NCBI GenBank assembly: GCA_035578175.1
Contig: JAQMRL010000007.1
Location: forward strand, 45,141,391 to 45,205,390
Direction: 5' to 3'
From: Catonia carolina
Taxonomy: Eukaryota > Arthropoda > Insecta > Hemiptera > Achilidae
Length of the DNA stretch: 64,000 nucleotides
This document shows, piece by piece, positions 23,343-33,837 of the stretch (its first letter is position 1; the number at the start of each line of letters is the position of its first letter). Under the pieces are notes generated by a model that ran no database searches, was not told where the DNA came from, and saw only the letters and a program-made list of their open reading frames with translations. A program made the translations under genes and the position numbers.

Positions 23343-24293
23343 ACTTTCTCTTGCCTATGTGAATATATAGGAAGGAAAGAATTGTTTTCATGTCGATTTT
23401 TCGAAATCAAGTTTTTACCGGATCTACATGTTTTCAGACTCCCTGAACCCAAAAAACATATTTTTAGCGATTGGTCTGTGTGTGTGTGTGTGTGAACATA
23501 ATATCTTAAGAACGGAACATTGTATGAACTTGAAACTAGAAACTTAAGTTAGATACCACTAGAGGACCCGACACTAACATTTTCATCAAAATCGGTCAAC
23601 CTGAAGTAGTACTTTATTCATTTTTCACTTTTTTGCGAGTTTCTCAAAAACGGCTCCTACGATTTCTTTTTTAAATCGCCTCATTTACTACATTTTTTAT
23701 GCTCTACATGATAGGGTAGGCGCCATGTCTGCTGAAATTCTTGGTGAGGCTGTTTTCTCGTAAAAAAATTGTTTTTTTAAGATTACGACTTTAATATGCA
23801 TTTTAATGTATCTAATCTAATGTATCTAATAAAAATGTATCTAGTAAAAGTTGTAGAGAATTTAAAATTCTACAACTTTTATTTTAAATGTTTTTTGTAT
23901 AATGCTTAGTTTAGAGGTTAATAGCGATTTTCTGTTTTTTTTCTCATGAAATCGTGTAAAAAAATAGATTTTTCAAAGAATTCAGCCTTATCATGCATTT
24001 TACGACAAAAAAGTATAATCGAATTTATAGGAAATTAAAAGATCTACGACTTTTATTTAGAGAATTTTTTTCTACAGAGCCTAGTTTAGCGTGAAAGAGT
24101 GATTTTCCGTATTTTAAGCTAAACTGAGGTTAATTTTCACTTTACATCTTTCATTCATGATTAAAATAAGATTATGTTTTTTGAGGTTAGTTTTTTGTTT
24201 ATTTCTAATGTTTTATTACTAACGTTAGGTTATATTATCAATTATTTGCATTGGCAAAAGAAAGTTGTGTGAGTAGTTCACACCAGATTTTTT
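23343..24293 (+). mobile_element. Helentron/HINE-like repeat, copy F (full length)
   Basis: Complete copy; hairpin loop variant GTGTGA-GTAGT-TCACAC. Contains the perfect internal stem AAAAGTTGTAG / CTACAACTTTT (about 23846-23880) seen in most copies. Confidence 0.9.
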
Positions 24294-24694
24294 TGGATAT
24301 GTTTTAGCAGCTATTTGTGTACATAACGTAAATTGTTTTCTAATGCAGCAGTGTGAAAATATGATGAGGTATACTCACTGACATGTTTAGTTGAGACTAC
24401 TGTTCAAATGAACATAAGCAGAATTACTAACTGTTCTGAACACATTACAGTAAAATTTCCAGGGCAATTCTCTCCTTATCTTTACTTTTACACTATTTCA
24501 ATTAATGTTATAACTTTTATCGCTCGGTATAAAAACAGTATGACATAATGTTCTAAATTTAGATATACAGTATTATTAATTGAATTTATAGTTATAATTA
24601 ATTCTACTCTACTACTATTTTAACTTAACTGTTAAATAATAATCGTAATAACACTGCTGGTTAATTTCTGCTGATGTATTACAAAGATTATGGT

Positions 24695-25060
24695 GTTGTT
24701 GTTTAGGTCATCAGTCGAAAGACTGGTTTGAACCTCTAGAGGTTTTACTAAGTAAAATGAAGAGTGAGGTGGTTTACCACACCTTCCTCACTGAGTAAAA
24801 AAAGTAACCTAAGCTTATGAGCATGCCAGGCCCTCCAAAAAGCATCTACTCTGCACCCTGCAAATGACACCTTAACTTTATTCACCACAGGGTCTGGCTG
24901 TATAATGAAATACATTACTTTCAGAGGAGATAACTCTGACTAGCCTTTTTTAAACCTCTACCTCTTCTGTTCTTAGATGCTTCAGTCACATACGGTAATT
25001 GGCTGACCATGTAATATGAAACAAAACCATTTTTTGTAGCTTATTTTTGTAGATTATGGT
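24695..25060 (-). mobile_element. Interspersed repeat, (AAC)n-tail family
   Basis: Minus-strand copy: starts at + with GTTGTTGTTTAGGTCATCAG and GGTTTGAACCTCTAGAGG, then the shared body (AGTGAGGTGGTTTACCA, GGGTCTGGCTGTATAATG, CCTCTACCTCTTCTGTTC). Confidence 0.8.
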
Positions 25061-25169
25061 ATAACAATAATAATTATCACAAAATAAATACAGTAGAATC
25101 TCAGTAGTCCGGCCTGTTTGGGACCAAAAGGGTGCCGGATTACTGAAAATGCCGGATTACTGGATGTGT

Positions 25170-25187
25170 TGGAATTTTGGAACTATA
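25170..25187. repeat. 18-bp target-site duplication, left copy
   Basis: TGGAATTTTGGAACTATA, identical to 27360-27377; brackets the LINE insertion. Confidence 0.92.
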
Positions 25188-25588
25188 GAAGAAGAAGAAG
25201 AAGAAGAACACTTTCCTTTTAGAAATTGTCACAATGTTATAATTCTGTATAGGTATCGAACATAACAAAATATGAGAATAACGATGACCTAATTAGACGC
25301 CTACAAAATTAGAATAACAAAGAAATAATAATAAAGGTCTTTATTTTACTTTTGTTCAGTTACAAATATTTTTCCTTAAATTCTATATGACAATACTCAT
25401 GGCCGTAGCCGTCTGAGAGGTTGGATCACACTTTTTCTTTTTTTTTCTTTTTAAATAATAACCATCTAATAAACTAATATTTAAACTAATAATCAAAATA
25501 AAATATATAAAAATAAGAAAAATGAATAAAAATAAATAAAAATTATATTAACTACTGTATTGCTGTATCAGAAATTACATACACTAAA

Positions 25589-25873
25589 TTAATAATTAAA
25601 CTCTTGAACCAATTCATATCTGTATTTCCAGGCATATTTACAAAAGTAAGCTATTTTTTCCCAGTTTTCGCCATTCAAACACCTCACAACTTCATCCACT
25701 TGCAGCTCTAACTTTCCGAATTGTCTCTTCCTAAATTCCTTCAAAACCGGGCATCTAGCAACGAAATGTATTACGTCCTCTTCCTCTTTTTTGTTACACA
25801 GGGAGCATAATTTAATATCTTTCTTAAAGTCATATTTATTTAACTTTATAAGCTCCATTCTCGCTTTGAAAAA
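25589..25873 (-). pseudogene. LINE C-terminal CCHC segment, cut off by one TAG
   Basis: In frame with the reverse transcriptase after a single TAG: FFKARMELIKLNKY, then CSLCNKKEEEDVIHFVARC, a Cys-x2-Cys-x12-His-x5-Cys arrangement like the C-terminal zinc finger of many LINEs, ending WKYRYELVQEFNY. One point change from TAG to a sense codon would explain the break. Confidence 0.85.
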
Positions 25874-27334
25874 CTATCTTATCAGAATAAAATCGTCTTC
25901 CCCGTACACGTAATCCAAATCAAACCTCAATTGGCTGGTCAGTACTCGCGTGCTACTATTATGCCAGCCCGTTTTGATAGCATCGTTCCAGCTGGACTGA
26001 ATTCCTCTCAAAATATCATCCACCCTCAGCCCATCTATTGAAAAGAAAGAGAAATCGATACTGTAACGATCACTCACTCGTTTCCATTCCTTTTGCCAAG
26101 CTATATTTCTCTCGATGATTTCCTTAAGTAACATATTTGGATATCTCTGTGGACTTAAATTCAGGCATTTCTCAATGTATTTTAAATGCAATTTCATGGT
26201 GTGTAGATATAAAGGCTGCAGTCCAGTCTCCAAAAACAAACAATAATTCGGTGCATTGTCATTCAAACTAAACACTCTTTTCAGAAAGAATCGATGTACC
26301 GCCTCAATTTTATCATATTCTTTCCATCCCCACACCTGACAACCGTAACATAAAATTGCTCGGGACACAGAATTAAACAGATTCAACTTATTATTGAACG
26401 AAATCCTGTTGTTATAAACAATACTATTAAACGAATTAAGTGCATATTTAGCTTTGGTCACTTTTTCTGCAAAATGTTCTTCCATTGACAAACATGAGGA
26501 TAATCTTATGCCTAAATATTTATAATTATTTACAACTTCAATTCGATCTTCACCAAACCACCACTTCTCACCTCTTGCTGGTCTGCCACCATTTCTAAAC
26601 ACCATAACTTTTGACTTGGCTAGATTAACCTGAAGATTCCATAAGTCACAGTACTCCTTAAAACTGTTAATCATTTTTTGTAAAGTCAGTCTATCTGAAG
26701 CCAATAGCACAATATCATCAGCGTATGCTAGTAATTTTATATTAACTCTTCCTATTCTAACTCCGCCATCCATACACTCATCAACATCATTAAGAAACAA
26801 GGAAAACAGCAAGGGGCTTAACAGACATCCTTGCTTAACTCCATTTCGTGTCTCAAAACTGTCAGACAACCCCCGGGAATTCCACACCGCTGCAGTAGAA
26901 CCTTCATACAGATCCTTCAATACTTTGATCATCCTTGAGGAGATTCCTATCTTGGACAGCTTGTAAAATAATGCCCTGCGGTCCACCCTGTCAAAGGCTG
27001 CTGAGAGGTCCACGAAGAAGGCAAAAACTTTTTGCCGTTTGACGCTAAGCTTGATTGATACAATGTTCGTAATCGTAAAAATATTATCGACTGTGGAATA
27101 AAACTTTCTGAAGCCCGCTTGAAATTCCTTCAGTATCCCATATTTCTCAATCCATTCCTGCAGTCTGTCCAACAACAAGCCTGTAAATATTTTACCAATG
27201 CAATTACCAAATGAAATTCCTCTATAATTTGATACCTCAGCCGAGTCACCCTTTTTAAATATTGGAAAGATAATTGATCTCTTAAAGTTTTCTGGAATCA
27301 TCCCTTTTCTGAAAATATTGTTATATGTTTTCAA
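25874..27334 (-). CDS. LINE reverse transcriptase (486 aa, 5'-truncated)
   Basis: Reverse transcriptase that would copy element RNA by target-primed synthesis. Open for 486 codons. Residues 1-60: fingers (FKRSIIFPIFKKGD, NYRGIS). Residues 68-80: LKEFQAGFRKFYS. About 105-115: FFVDLSAAFD, containing the first catalytic Asp. 165-174: GVKQGCLLSP. 203-208: AYADDI, the paired catalytic Asp. 275-280: YKYLGIRL. About 325-340: ILCYGCQVWG, thumb and connection. All catalytic residues look intact. The first Met is only the first in the truncated frame. It ends at a TAG (25874-25876) that separates it from a C-terminal zinc-finger segment in the same frame. Not a host gene. Confidence 0.92.
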   Translation of the reverse strand: MKTYNNIFRKGMIPENFKRSIIFPIFKKGDSAEVSNYRGISFGNCIGKIFTGLLLDRLQEWIEKYGILKEFQAGFRKFYSTVDNIFTITNIVSIKLSVKRQKVFAFFVDLSAAFDRVDRRALFYKLSKIGISSRMIKVLKDLYEGSTAAVWNSRGLSDSFETRNGVKQGCLLSPLLFSLFLNDVDECMDGGVRIGRVNIKLLAYADDIVLLASDRLTLQKMINSFKEYCDLWNLQVNLAKSKVMVFRNGGRPARGEKWWFGEDRIEVVNNYKYLGIRLSSCLSMEEHFAEKVTKAKYALNSFNSIVYNNRISFNNKLNLFNSVSRAILCYGCQVWGWKEYDKIEAVHRFFLKRVFSLNDNAPNYCLFLETGLQPLYLHTMKLHLKYIEKCLNLSPQRYPNMLLKEIIERNIAWQKEWKRVSDRYSIDFSFFSIDGLRVDDILRGIQSSWNDAIKTGWHNSSTRVLTSQLRFDLDYVYGEDDFILIR

Positions 27335-27359
27335 TAGTCCCTATTGAAGAAAGGGACTA

Positions 27360-27377
27360 TGGAATTTTGGAACTATA
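27360..27377. repeat. 18-bp target-site duplication, right copy
   Basis: Identical to 25170-25187; marks the 5'-truncated junction of the LINE. Confidence 0.92.
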
Positions 27378-28103
27378 AATTATAAATTTTAACAAAAAAT
27401 GAACATGCATTGATTTCTGTGTGATTTTAAATTGAATTCACTAATTAAAAAAGGTTTGCTGAGTACTTCTGTAGTCATTGTACTAAACATATCCGGCTAT
27501 TAACATCGCCTAGCGTGGTGTGGGGGTGCTTGTGTTCTGAGAATTACGTTTCATTGTCAATTCAGCATGAAGTATAGAGAAAACCCCAGTTCTGGGTTTT
27601 TTGGATAAAAGGCCAAAAATTATTCCATTTAACAATAATTAAGGTCTGCTTATTCATTTCTTTAATAAAATCCTAAACATACATGTTATATTAAATCCGC
27701 CATAATTAGGTCGAGTTTATTTCCTTAATTCAATTTAAATCTTTAACCAAAATCTGTCCTGAGTGAGGTTTCATACTTTAAGGCCTAATATTTGAAGGGC
27801 CGGATTACTGGAGGTGCCGAACTACTGCATGGCCGGACTACCAAGATTCTACTGTATATTAAATATAGTATAAACTATTTACTTGTGTTTGCAAAGTCAG
27901 TAGTACGATAGGTAAATGTTTTCATCATGAATAGTAGTTCCAAACTCCCATAAGAAATGCATGGCCAATACTACTCAATAGTCTCAAAGTTTTAATGTCA
28001 TCAAGCATAATTGGGGTTGATTTGTTATTTTACTGTAATTAGAATTGTAGTTTTAGATAGTAAGGTTTTCTGATATTAATTGATTAATGACAAATTATTT
28101 TTA

Positions 28104-28440
28104 TTTTATCAAACATCCTATGTAGGATTTTAAACAGCCGTATTATTTAAAATTGAAATATATATTTCTAACACCTGTTGACAAGATTAACGAAAGCGCT
28201 ATAAACATTGGTGTTTTATGTTACCATATACTGGTGGTTAGAAATATATATTTTAATTTTAAATAATACGGCTGTTTAAAATCCTACATAGGATGTTCGA
28301 TAAAATAATAATGAATCCATACCAGGCTAAGATAATATTTAAATTTTATAAGTTGACAAGATACACAAAAGCGCTATATACATTGGTAAGTGTTTTATGT
28401 TACCGTATTCTGGTGGTTAGAAATATATATTTTAATAATG
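28104..28440. repeat. Inverted-repeat element ending ATCCTACATAGGAT
   Basis: Left arm 28104-28171 (ATCAAACATCCTATGTAGGA, then ACAGCCGTATTATTTAAAAT) is inverse to 28233-28306. A second partial unit follows to 28440 (AAAAGCGCTATATACATTGG, TATTCTGGTGGTTAG). Same family as 16463-16885. Confidence 0.75.
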
Positions 28441-28489
28441 ACAAATTATATTTATTTATTTAACCCATATTATCTCATACAGACCATTA

Positions 28490-28720
28490 AACAACAAACA
28501 TAAATTGCTTGCAGTTCCTTATTTCTACATTTTTAACTGATAAAATAATGCCAAGCAAAATAGATTTTAACAGAATTTAAATGTCCATAATCATATAACC
28601 GGAAAACATAAAAGGTTGATATAAATCACAACTCTAAATACGTTGAACAAAACCTTACCCACATGGAAAGAAAACATCAGTACATAATTTTCATATTCAG
28701 TATTAGGTTAGAACATCTAA
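28490..28720 (+). pseudogene. LINE 3' remnant (VPSLYI family)
   Basis: NKHKLLAVPYFYIFN at about 28496 parallels KELQLLTVPSFKNI at 17140, and the following sequence runs parallel to 10690-10820 and 17200-17360. Confidence 0.55.
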
Positions 28721-28924
28721 ACCAATACTCGAATGATCTATCTAACTTCATCTTTAATTGATCCTGTTCATCCAGACAAATGTTTACATTAAAAAAATCA
28801 ATCTCATGACAATAACAATAATAATCTTATGATGGTTATAATAATACCAAAAAAAATCATATGCTATAACCGAGAAACATAAAAGGTTGATATAAATCAC
28901 AACATGAAACCCAATACAATTTAA

Positions 28925-29893
28925 AAAATCTGGTGTGAAACACTCACACAACTTTCTCTTGCCAATGCAAATAATTAACAATACACCTAACATTAGTATT
29001 AAAACATTAGAAATGAACAAAAACTAACCTCAAAAACATAACCTTATTTTAATCATGAGTGAATGACGCAAAATGACAATCGAACTCAGTTTGGCTTAAA
29101 AATACGGAAAATCACGCTTTCACGCTAAACTAGGCTCTGTAGAGAAAAATGCTCTAAACAAAAGTTGTAGATCTTTTAATTTTCTATAAATTTAATTATA
29201 TACACTTTTGTCGTAAAATGCATACTAAGACTGAAATGTTAAAAAAATCGATTTTTCTCACGTTTTCGTGAGAAAAAAACAGAAAATCGCAAATTACCGC
29301 TAAACTAAGCGTTAAAGAAAAAAATGTTTGAAACAGAAGTTGTAGGTTTTTAAATTCTCTACAACTTTTATTATATAAGTTTTTGCGCTAAAATTTATAT
29401 TAAAGCCGTAATCTTAAAAAAACACCGTTTTTACGTGAAAACAGCCTCACCGAGAATTTCAGCAAACATGACGCCTACCCTATCTTGTAGAGAATAAAAA
29501 ATTGAGTAAAATAGGCGATTTTAAAAAAAATCGTAGGACCAGTTTTTGAGAAAATCGCAAAAAACTGAAAAATTATACGAATAAACTGCTACTTCCGGTT
29601 GACCGATTTTGATGAAAATGTTCGTGTCGCGTCCGGTAGTGGTATGTAACTTAAGTTTCAAGTTTCAAGTTAGTACGATGTTCCGTTCTTGAGATATTCT
29701 GTTCACACACACACACACACACAGACACACACACACACACACACACAGACACACACACAGACCAATCGCTAAAAACATGTTTTTTGGGTTCAGGGGGTCT
29801 GAAAACGTATAGATCCGGTGAAAACTCGATTTCGAAAAATCGACATGAAAACAATACTTTCCTTCCTATATATTCATATAGGCAAGAGAAAGT
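28925..29893 (-). mobile_element. Helentron/HINE-like repeat, copy G (full length, empty site inferable)
   Basis: Complete copy inserted in a unit of the adjacent tandem array. Intact array units read ACAATTTAAAAATTAGTATG. Here ACAATTTAAAA lies left of the element and ATTAGTATG right of it, so the insertion point is within the A-run (T/T on the other strand). (CA)n at about 29703-29760. Confidence 0.92.
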
Positions 29894-29895
29894 AA

Positions 29896-30864
29896 AATTA
29901 GTATGTTGCTGGCTTACAGTTTTTGAACTGTAATTAGTTCATACAGAAAGATAAGGTTGATATATAAGGTTCATACATAAGAGGTTGATATAAATCACAA
30001 CATGAAACCCAATACAATTTAAAAATTAGTATGTTGCTGGCTTACAGTTTTTGAACTGTAATTACCTAGTTCAAACAGAAAGATAAGGTTGATATATAAG
30101 GTTCATACATAAGAGGTTGATATAAATCACAACATGAAACCCAATACAATTTAAAAATTAGTATGTTGCTGGCTTACAGTTTTTGAACTGTAATTAGTTC
30201 ATACAGAAAGATAAGGTTGATATATAAGGTTCATACATAAGAGGTTGATATAAATCACAACATGAAACCCAATACAATTTAAAAATTAGTATGTTGCTGG
30301 CTTACAGTTTTTGAACTGTAATTACCTAGTTCAAACAGAAAGATAAGGTTGATATATAAGGTTCATACATAAGAGGTTGATATAAATCACAACATGAAAC
30401 CCAATACAATTTAAAAATTAGTATGTTGCTGGCTTACAGTTTTTGAACTGTAATTAGTTCATACAGAAAGATAAGGTTGATATATAAGGTTCATACATAA
30501 GAGGTTGATATAAATCACAACATGAAACCCAATACAATTTAAAAATTAGTATGTTGCTGGCTTACAGTTTTTGAACTGTAATTACCTAGTTCAAACAGAA
30601 AGATAAGGTTGATATATAAGGTTCATACATAAGAGGTTGATATAAATCACAACATGAAACCCAATACAATTTAAAAATTAGTATGTTGCTGGCTTACAGT
30701 TTTTGAACTGTAATTAGTTCATACAGAAAGATAAGGTTGATATATAAGGTTCATACATAAGAGGTTGATATAAATCACAACATGAAACCCAATACAATTT
30801 AAAAATTAGTATGTTGCTGGCTTACAGTTTTTGAACTGTAATTAGTTCATACAGAAAGATAAGT
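29896..30864 (+). repeat. Tandem array, alternating 128/132-bp units (about 7.5 copies)
   Basis: Units begin ATTAGTATGTTGCTGGCTTA at about 29897, 30025, 30157, 30285, 30417, 30545, 30677 and 30805. Spacings alternate 128 and 132 bp because every second unit reads ATTACCTAGTTCAAAC where the others read ATTAGTTCATAC. Order is A B A B A B A and a truncated A. Units of the same type look almost identical, so the repeating unit is a 260-bp dimer, a miniature higher-order satellite. The last unit stops after CAGAAAGATAAG. Confidence 0.95.
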
Positions 30865-31144
30865 CTCTCATTACTAAAATAAATAATTATGTAACATAAT
30901 TTTCTATGAGGATGTAAATTTTACGATAAGTTCTAAAATTATGAAAGAAATGTAGATACTGCCTGCTTTTTTGGATGAAACAGAAAAATCAGAGTTGAAG
31001 TTGATGTTTTTAGGAGTCTGTGAATAGTGAATTCATTTTTATGCATTTGTGTAGAAGCACTTAATTAAAGTACAATAGACCTACTGATATATCATATTCT
31101 AGATTGTTTATTATAATTTTTACTCTATTTCTTTTGCCCTATGT

Positions 31145-31420
31145 GAATGTAATATATCGTCCATGAATTGGCAAAGGGGCGTATCTAAAAAAAATTTATT
31201 TTTGGATAAGTCAGCAACATACTAGTTTTTTATGCTCTATTGACTGGCAAAGAGGTTTATGTCAATATCCAGTGGTTGCTTATAAGCTACTGCTATAAAT
31301 ATAAGCAACCACTGGATATTGACATAAACCTCTTTGCCAGTCAATAGAGCATAAATAACTAGTATGTTGCTGGCTTACTAAAAATAATTTTTTAGATATG
31401 CCCATTTGCCAGTTTGCTCT
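31145..31420. repeat. Near-perfect hairpin, arms about 125 bp
   Basis: The centre is about 31284-31296. Inner arms are identical for over 50 bp (TATGCTCTATTGACTGGCAA against TTGCCAGTCAATAGAGCATA). Outer arms match with small changes (TCAGCAACATACTAG against CTAGTATGTTGCTGG, GGCAAAGGGGCGTATCT against the inverse). The outer arm shares GTATGTTGCTGGCTTAC with the tandem array. Confidence 0.92.
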
Positions 31421-32309
31421 TGCCAAAGCAAATAATTAACAATATAGCCTAACATTAGTAATAAAACATTAGAAACAAACAAAAAACTAACCCCAAAAAA
31501 ATACCCTAATTTTAATAGTGAATAAAATACGCAAAATGAAAATCAACTTCAGTTTTGCTTAAAAATACGGATAATCACTCTTTCATGCTAAACTATGCTC
31601 TGCAGAGAAAAATTCTCTAAATAAAAGTCGTAGATCTTTTAATTTCCTATAAATTTTATATACATTTTAGTCGTAAAATGCATACTAAGGCTGAAATCAT
31701 AAAAAAATCAATTTTTCACATGTTTTCATGAGATAAAAAACAGAAAATTGCTAATTACCACTAAACTAAGCATTATACAAAAAATATTTGAAATAAAAGT
31801 TGTAGGATTTTAAATTTTCTACAACTTTTATTACATACATTATTGTGCTAAAATGTATATTAAAGCCACAATCTTAAAAAAACATTTTTTTACGTGAAAA
31901 GTCTCACCAAAAATTTCAGCAAACATGGCGCCTACCCTATCTTATAGAGCATAAAAAATTTAGTAAAACAGGCGATTTTAAAAAAATCAAACTCGTTTTT
32001 GAGAAAATCGCAAAAAAGAGAAAAAATTACACAAATAAACTAATACTTCCGGTTGACCGCTTTTGATGAAAATGTTCATGTCGGGTCCGGTAGTGGTGTC
32101 TAACTTAAGTTTCAAGTTTCAAGTTCGTACGATGTTCCGTTCTTAAGATATTATGTTCACACACACACACACACAGACCAATCGATAAAAACATATTTTA
32201 TGGGTTCAGGGGGTCTGAAAACGTGTAGATCCGGTGAAAACTCGATTTCAAAAAATCGACATCAAAACAATACTTTCCTTCCTATGTATTCATATAGGCA
32301 AGAGAAAGT
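31416..32309 (-). mobile_element. Helentron/HINE-like repeat, copy H (hairpin end missing)
   Basis: Starts at the sub-terminal block (CTCTTGCC); the terminal hairpin is replaced by the arm of the 31145 hairpin element. The other end is complete. About 55 bp of similar sequence lies on both sides in direct orientation (31360-31413 and 32316-32376). Confidence 0.85.
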
Positions 32310-32315
32310 AAAAAT

Positions 32316-32400
32316 TAGTATGTTGCCGGCTAACTAAAAATATGTTTTTTTAGATAACCCCCTTTGCCATTTTACGGACAATATGTAACGAAAGTTATAT
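32316..32400 (+). repeat. Extra copy of the hairpin-element arm
   Basis: TTAGTATGTTGCCGGCTAAC, AAATATG, GATAACCCCCTTTGCCATTT: the same end as 31360-31413 and an inverse of 31145-31230. Confidence 0.7.
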
Positions 32401-32690
32401 ATTCACATCAGGTTTGGAAGTCTATTTTTTCAGTATAAAGAAATATAGTTTTCACCAGTTGAATGTGACAACCAACTGATTAAATTGCCAAGACTGTAGA
32501 TATAAGATCGACTATTCCTTATCTGCCATGTTAGGAGTACAAAGTTTTAAATTTTGATTGTAAAAAATTTCTTAAATACAATACTGAAAATGTGCAAGAT
32601 CCACGAAAGCGCTCTAAACATTGATAAGGGTTTGGTGTTACCATATTCTGGTGGTTAAAAATATATAATTCAATAACCAAAGTTATAGAA
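32400..32690. repeat. Degenerate copy of the 16463/28104 inverted-repeat family
   Basis: Contains CGAAAGCGCTCTAAACATTG and TATTCTGGTGGTTAAAAATA, matching that family's right arm. Confidence 0.55.
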
Positions 32691-33837
32691 GAATAAAACA
32701 TCTCAACAGAACAGTTTTTTTCTACAAAGCTTAGTTTAGTGTCAATTAATGATTTCCCATATTTTACTCAGTGAAATCAGTAAAAAAATGGGAATTTTTG
32801 TAACACGGGAAAACATTTTTTACAAAACTATGTCAAGAAATAAGTCATTCTGAACTTACTGGGTTAGTTATGAATTTGGTACAGGTAAATAGCTTGCAGA
32901 TAATAAAAGATTTTGAAAATTATAAATACTGACCTGATATAGCAGCTATAACAGGTTAGTGAAAAATTAAATATTTTTGCAATAGGATTGAATTATACTA
33001 TTTTTCAAGGGTGATGAGCTCTGAATGTTTGCATTGCCCCCTACCCACTTTATAGTTAGCCAATGACTTGCTAGCAACGTTGCCAATACTTGCTCTTGTA
33101 GCTCTGTTAAATATTTTGTCAGCCATTTTTTTTGGTCTTGCAATAATAATAAAATTATAACTCATAAACATAAAATCAGCTGATTATGTTATAAAATATT
33201 GCATGTTTACGCGCTCGATAATCGATGTGTTCAGTAGAAGACGCAAGACAAGAGTGAACTATTGCGGCTCTTATACGCATGCACGCGTAATGTTTGTCAG
33301 GTACAATCTGACAAACATTCTGATTGGTCTAAATGTGTGGAACAGCAGAGCTCATCAACTGTGAAAAGCATATTAGGCTGCAGGAAACATTATAAAGAAA
33401 TATCTAAAACTAGTGTTCCAACTTCAAATTCTTTTCTTACTTTGTTTTGTAGTAGTTTGTAATTTTATGTACACTACTTATAAAAACTGGTCCTCTTTTA
33501 CACTGACAAGAGAAAGTTACACGAGTGTTTCAAACCAAATTTGTTTAGTTCAGAATAATGCTACATGATATAACCTACATGATCATTTGAATAGTGTTTT
33601 CTCGTTATATCCATTACCTGGATCAAGTTTGGTCCCATTAATATTCTTATAATTTAAATAATTTTCACTAACATAAGTGCCGTCTGCACTTTCCAGAATT
33701 TGTCTCTTGTCTCATAAACTCTAACATGAAAACCTTAATAAATCACTCTGTTTGCATGAATAAAATGTAAATGCATACCAAATTACTAACAGCCGGGGGG
33801 GGGGGGGGCTGGCACTTTACAGCAATACCTAATAGGC
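32691..33837. other. No gene recognised; hairpin and poly-G
   Basis: Contains a perfect 12-bp hairpin AATGTTTGTCAG / CTGACAAACATT (33289-33319, 7-base loop) in a CpG-containing patch and 14 consecutive G at 33795-33808. An unsupported 66-aa open frame at 33262-33462 lies here. Confidence 0.5.

Larger units (their letters stand above)
25188..27359 (-). mobile_element. 5'-truncated non-LTR retrotransposon
   Basis: Bounded by the 18-bp target duplication, minus orientation. The 3' tail (left end on +) is a TTC microsatellite (GAAGAAGAAG on + at 25187-25207) rather than poly-A. The element is truncated upstream of the reverse transcriptase; no ORF1 or endonuclease domain is present, so it cannot be autonomous. 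Confidence 0.9.
25091..27854. mobile_element. pogo/Tigger-like MITE, split by a LINE
   Basis: TA-flanked. Left end CAGTAGAATCTCAGTAGTCC, right end inverted CAGTAGAATCTTGGTAGTCC, each continuing GGCC. Internal near-end repeats GCCGGATTACTG occur on both sides. Its own sequence is 25091-25187 plus 27378-27854 (about 575 bp); the rest is the inserted LINE. No transposase. Confidence 0.85.

Noticed and set aside
29896..30864. CRISPR-like regular array
   Set aside because: The whole 128/132-bp unit repeats; there are no unique spacers, the setting is eukaryotic, and no cas genes are present. It is a tandem satellite.
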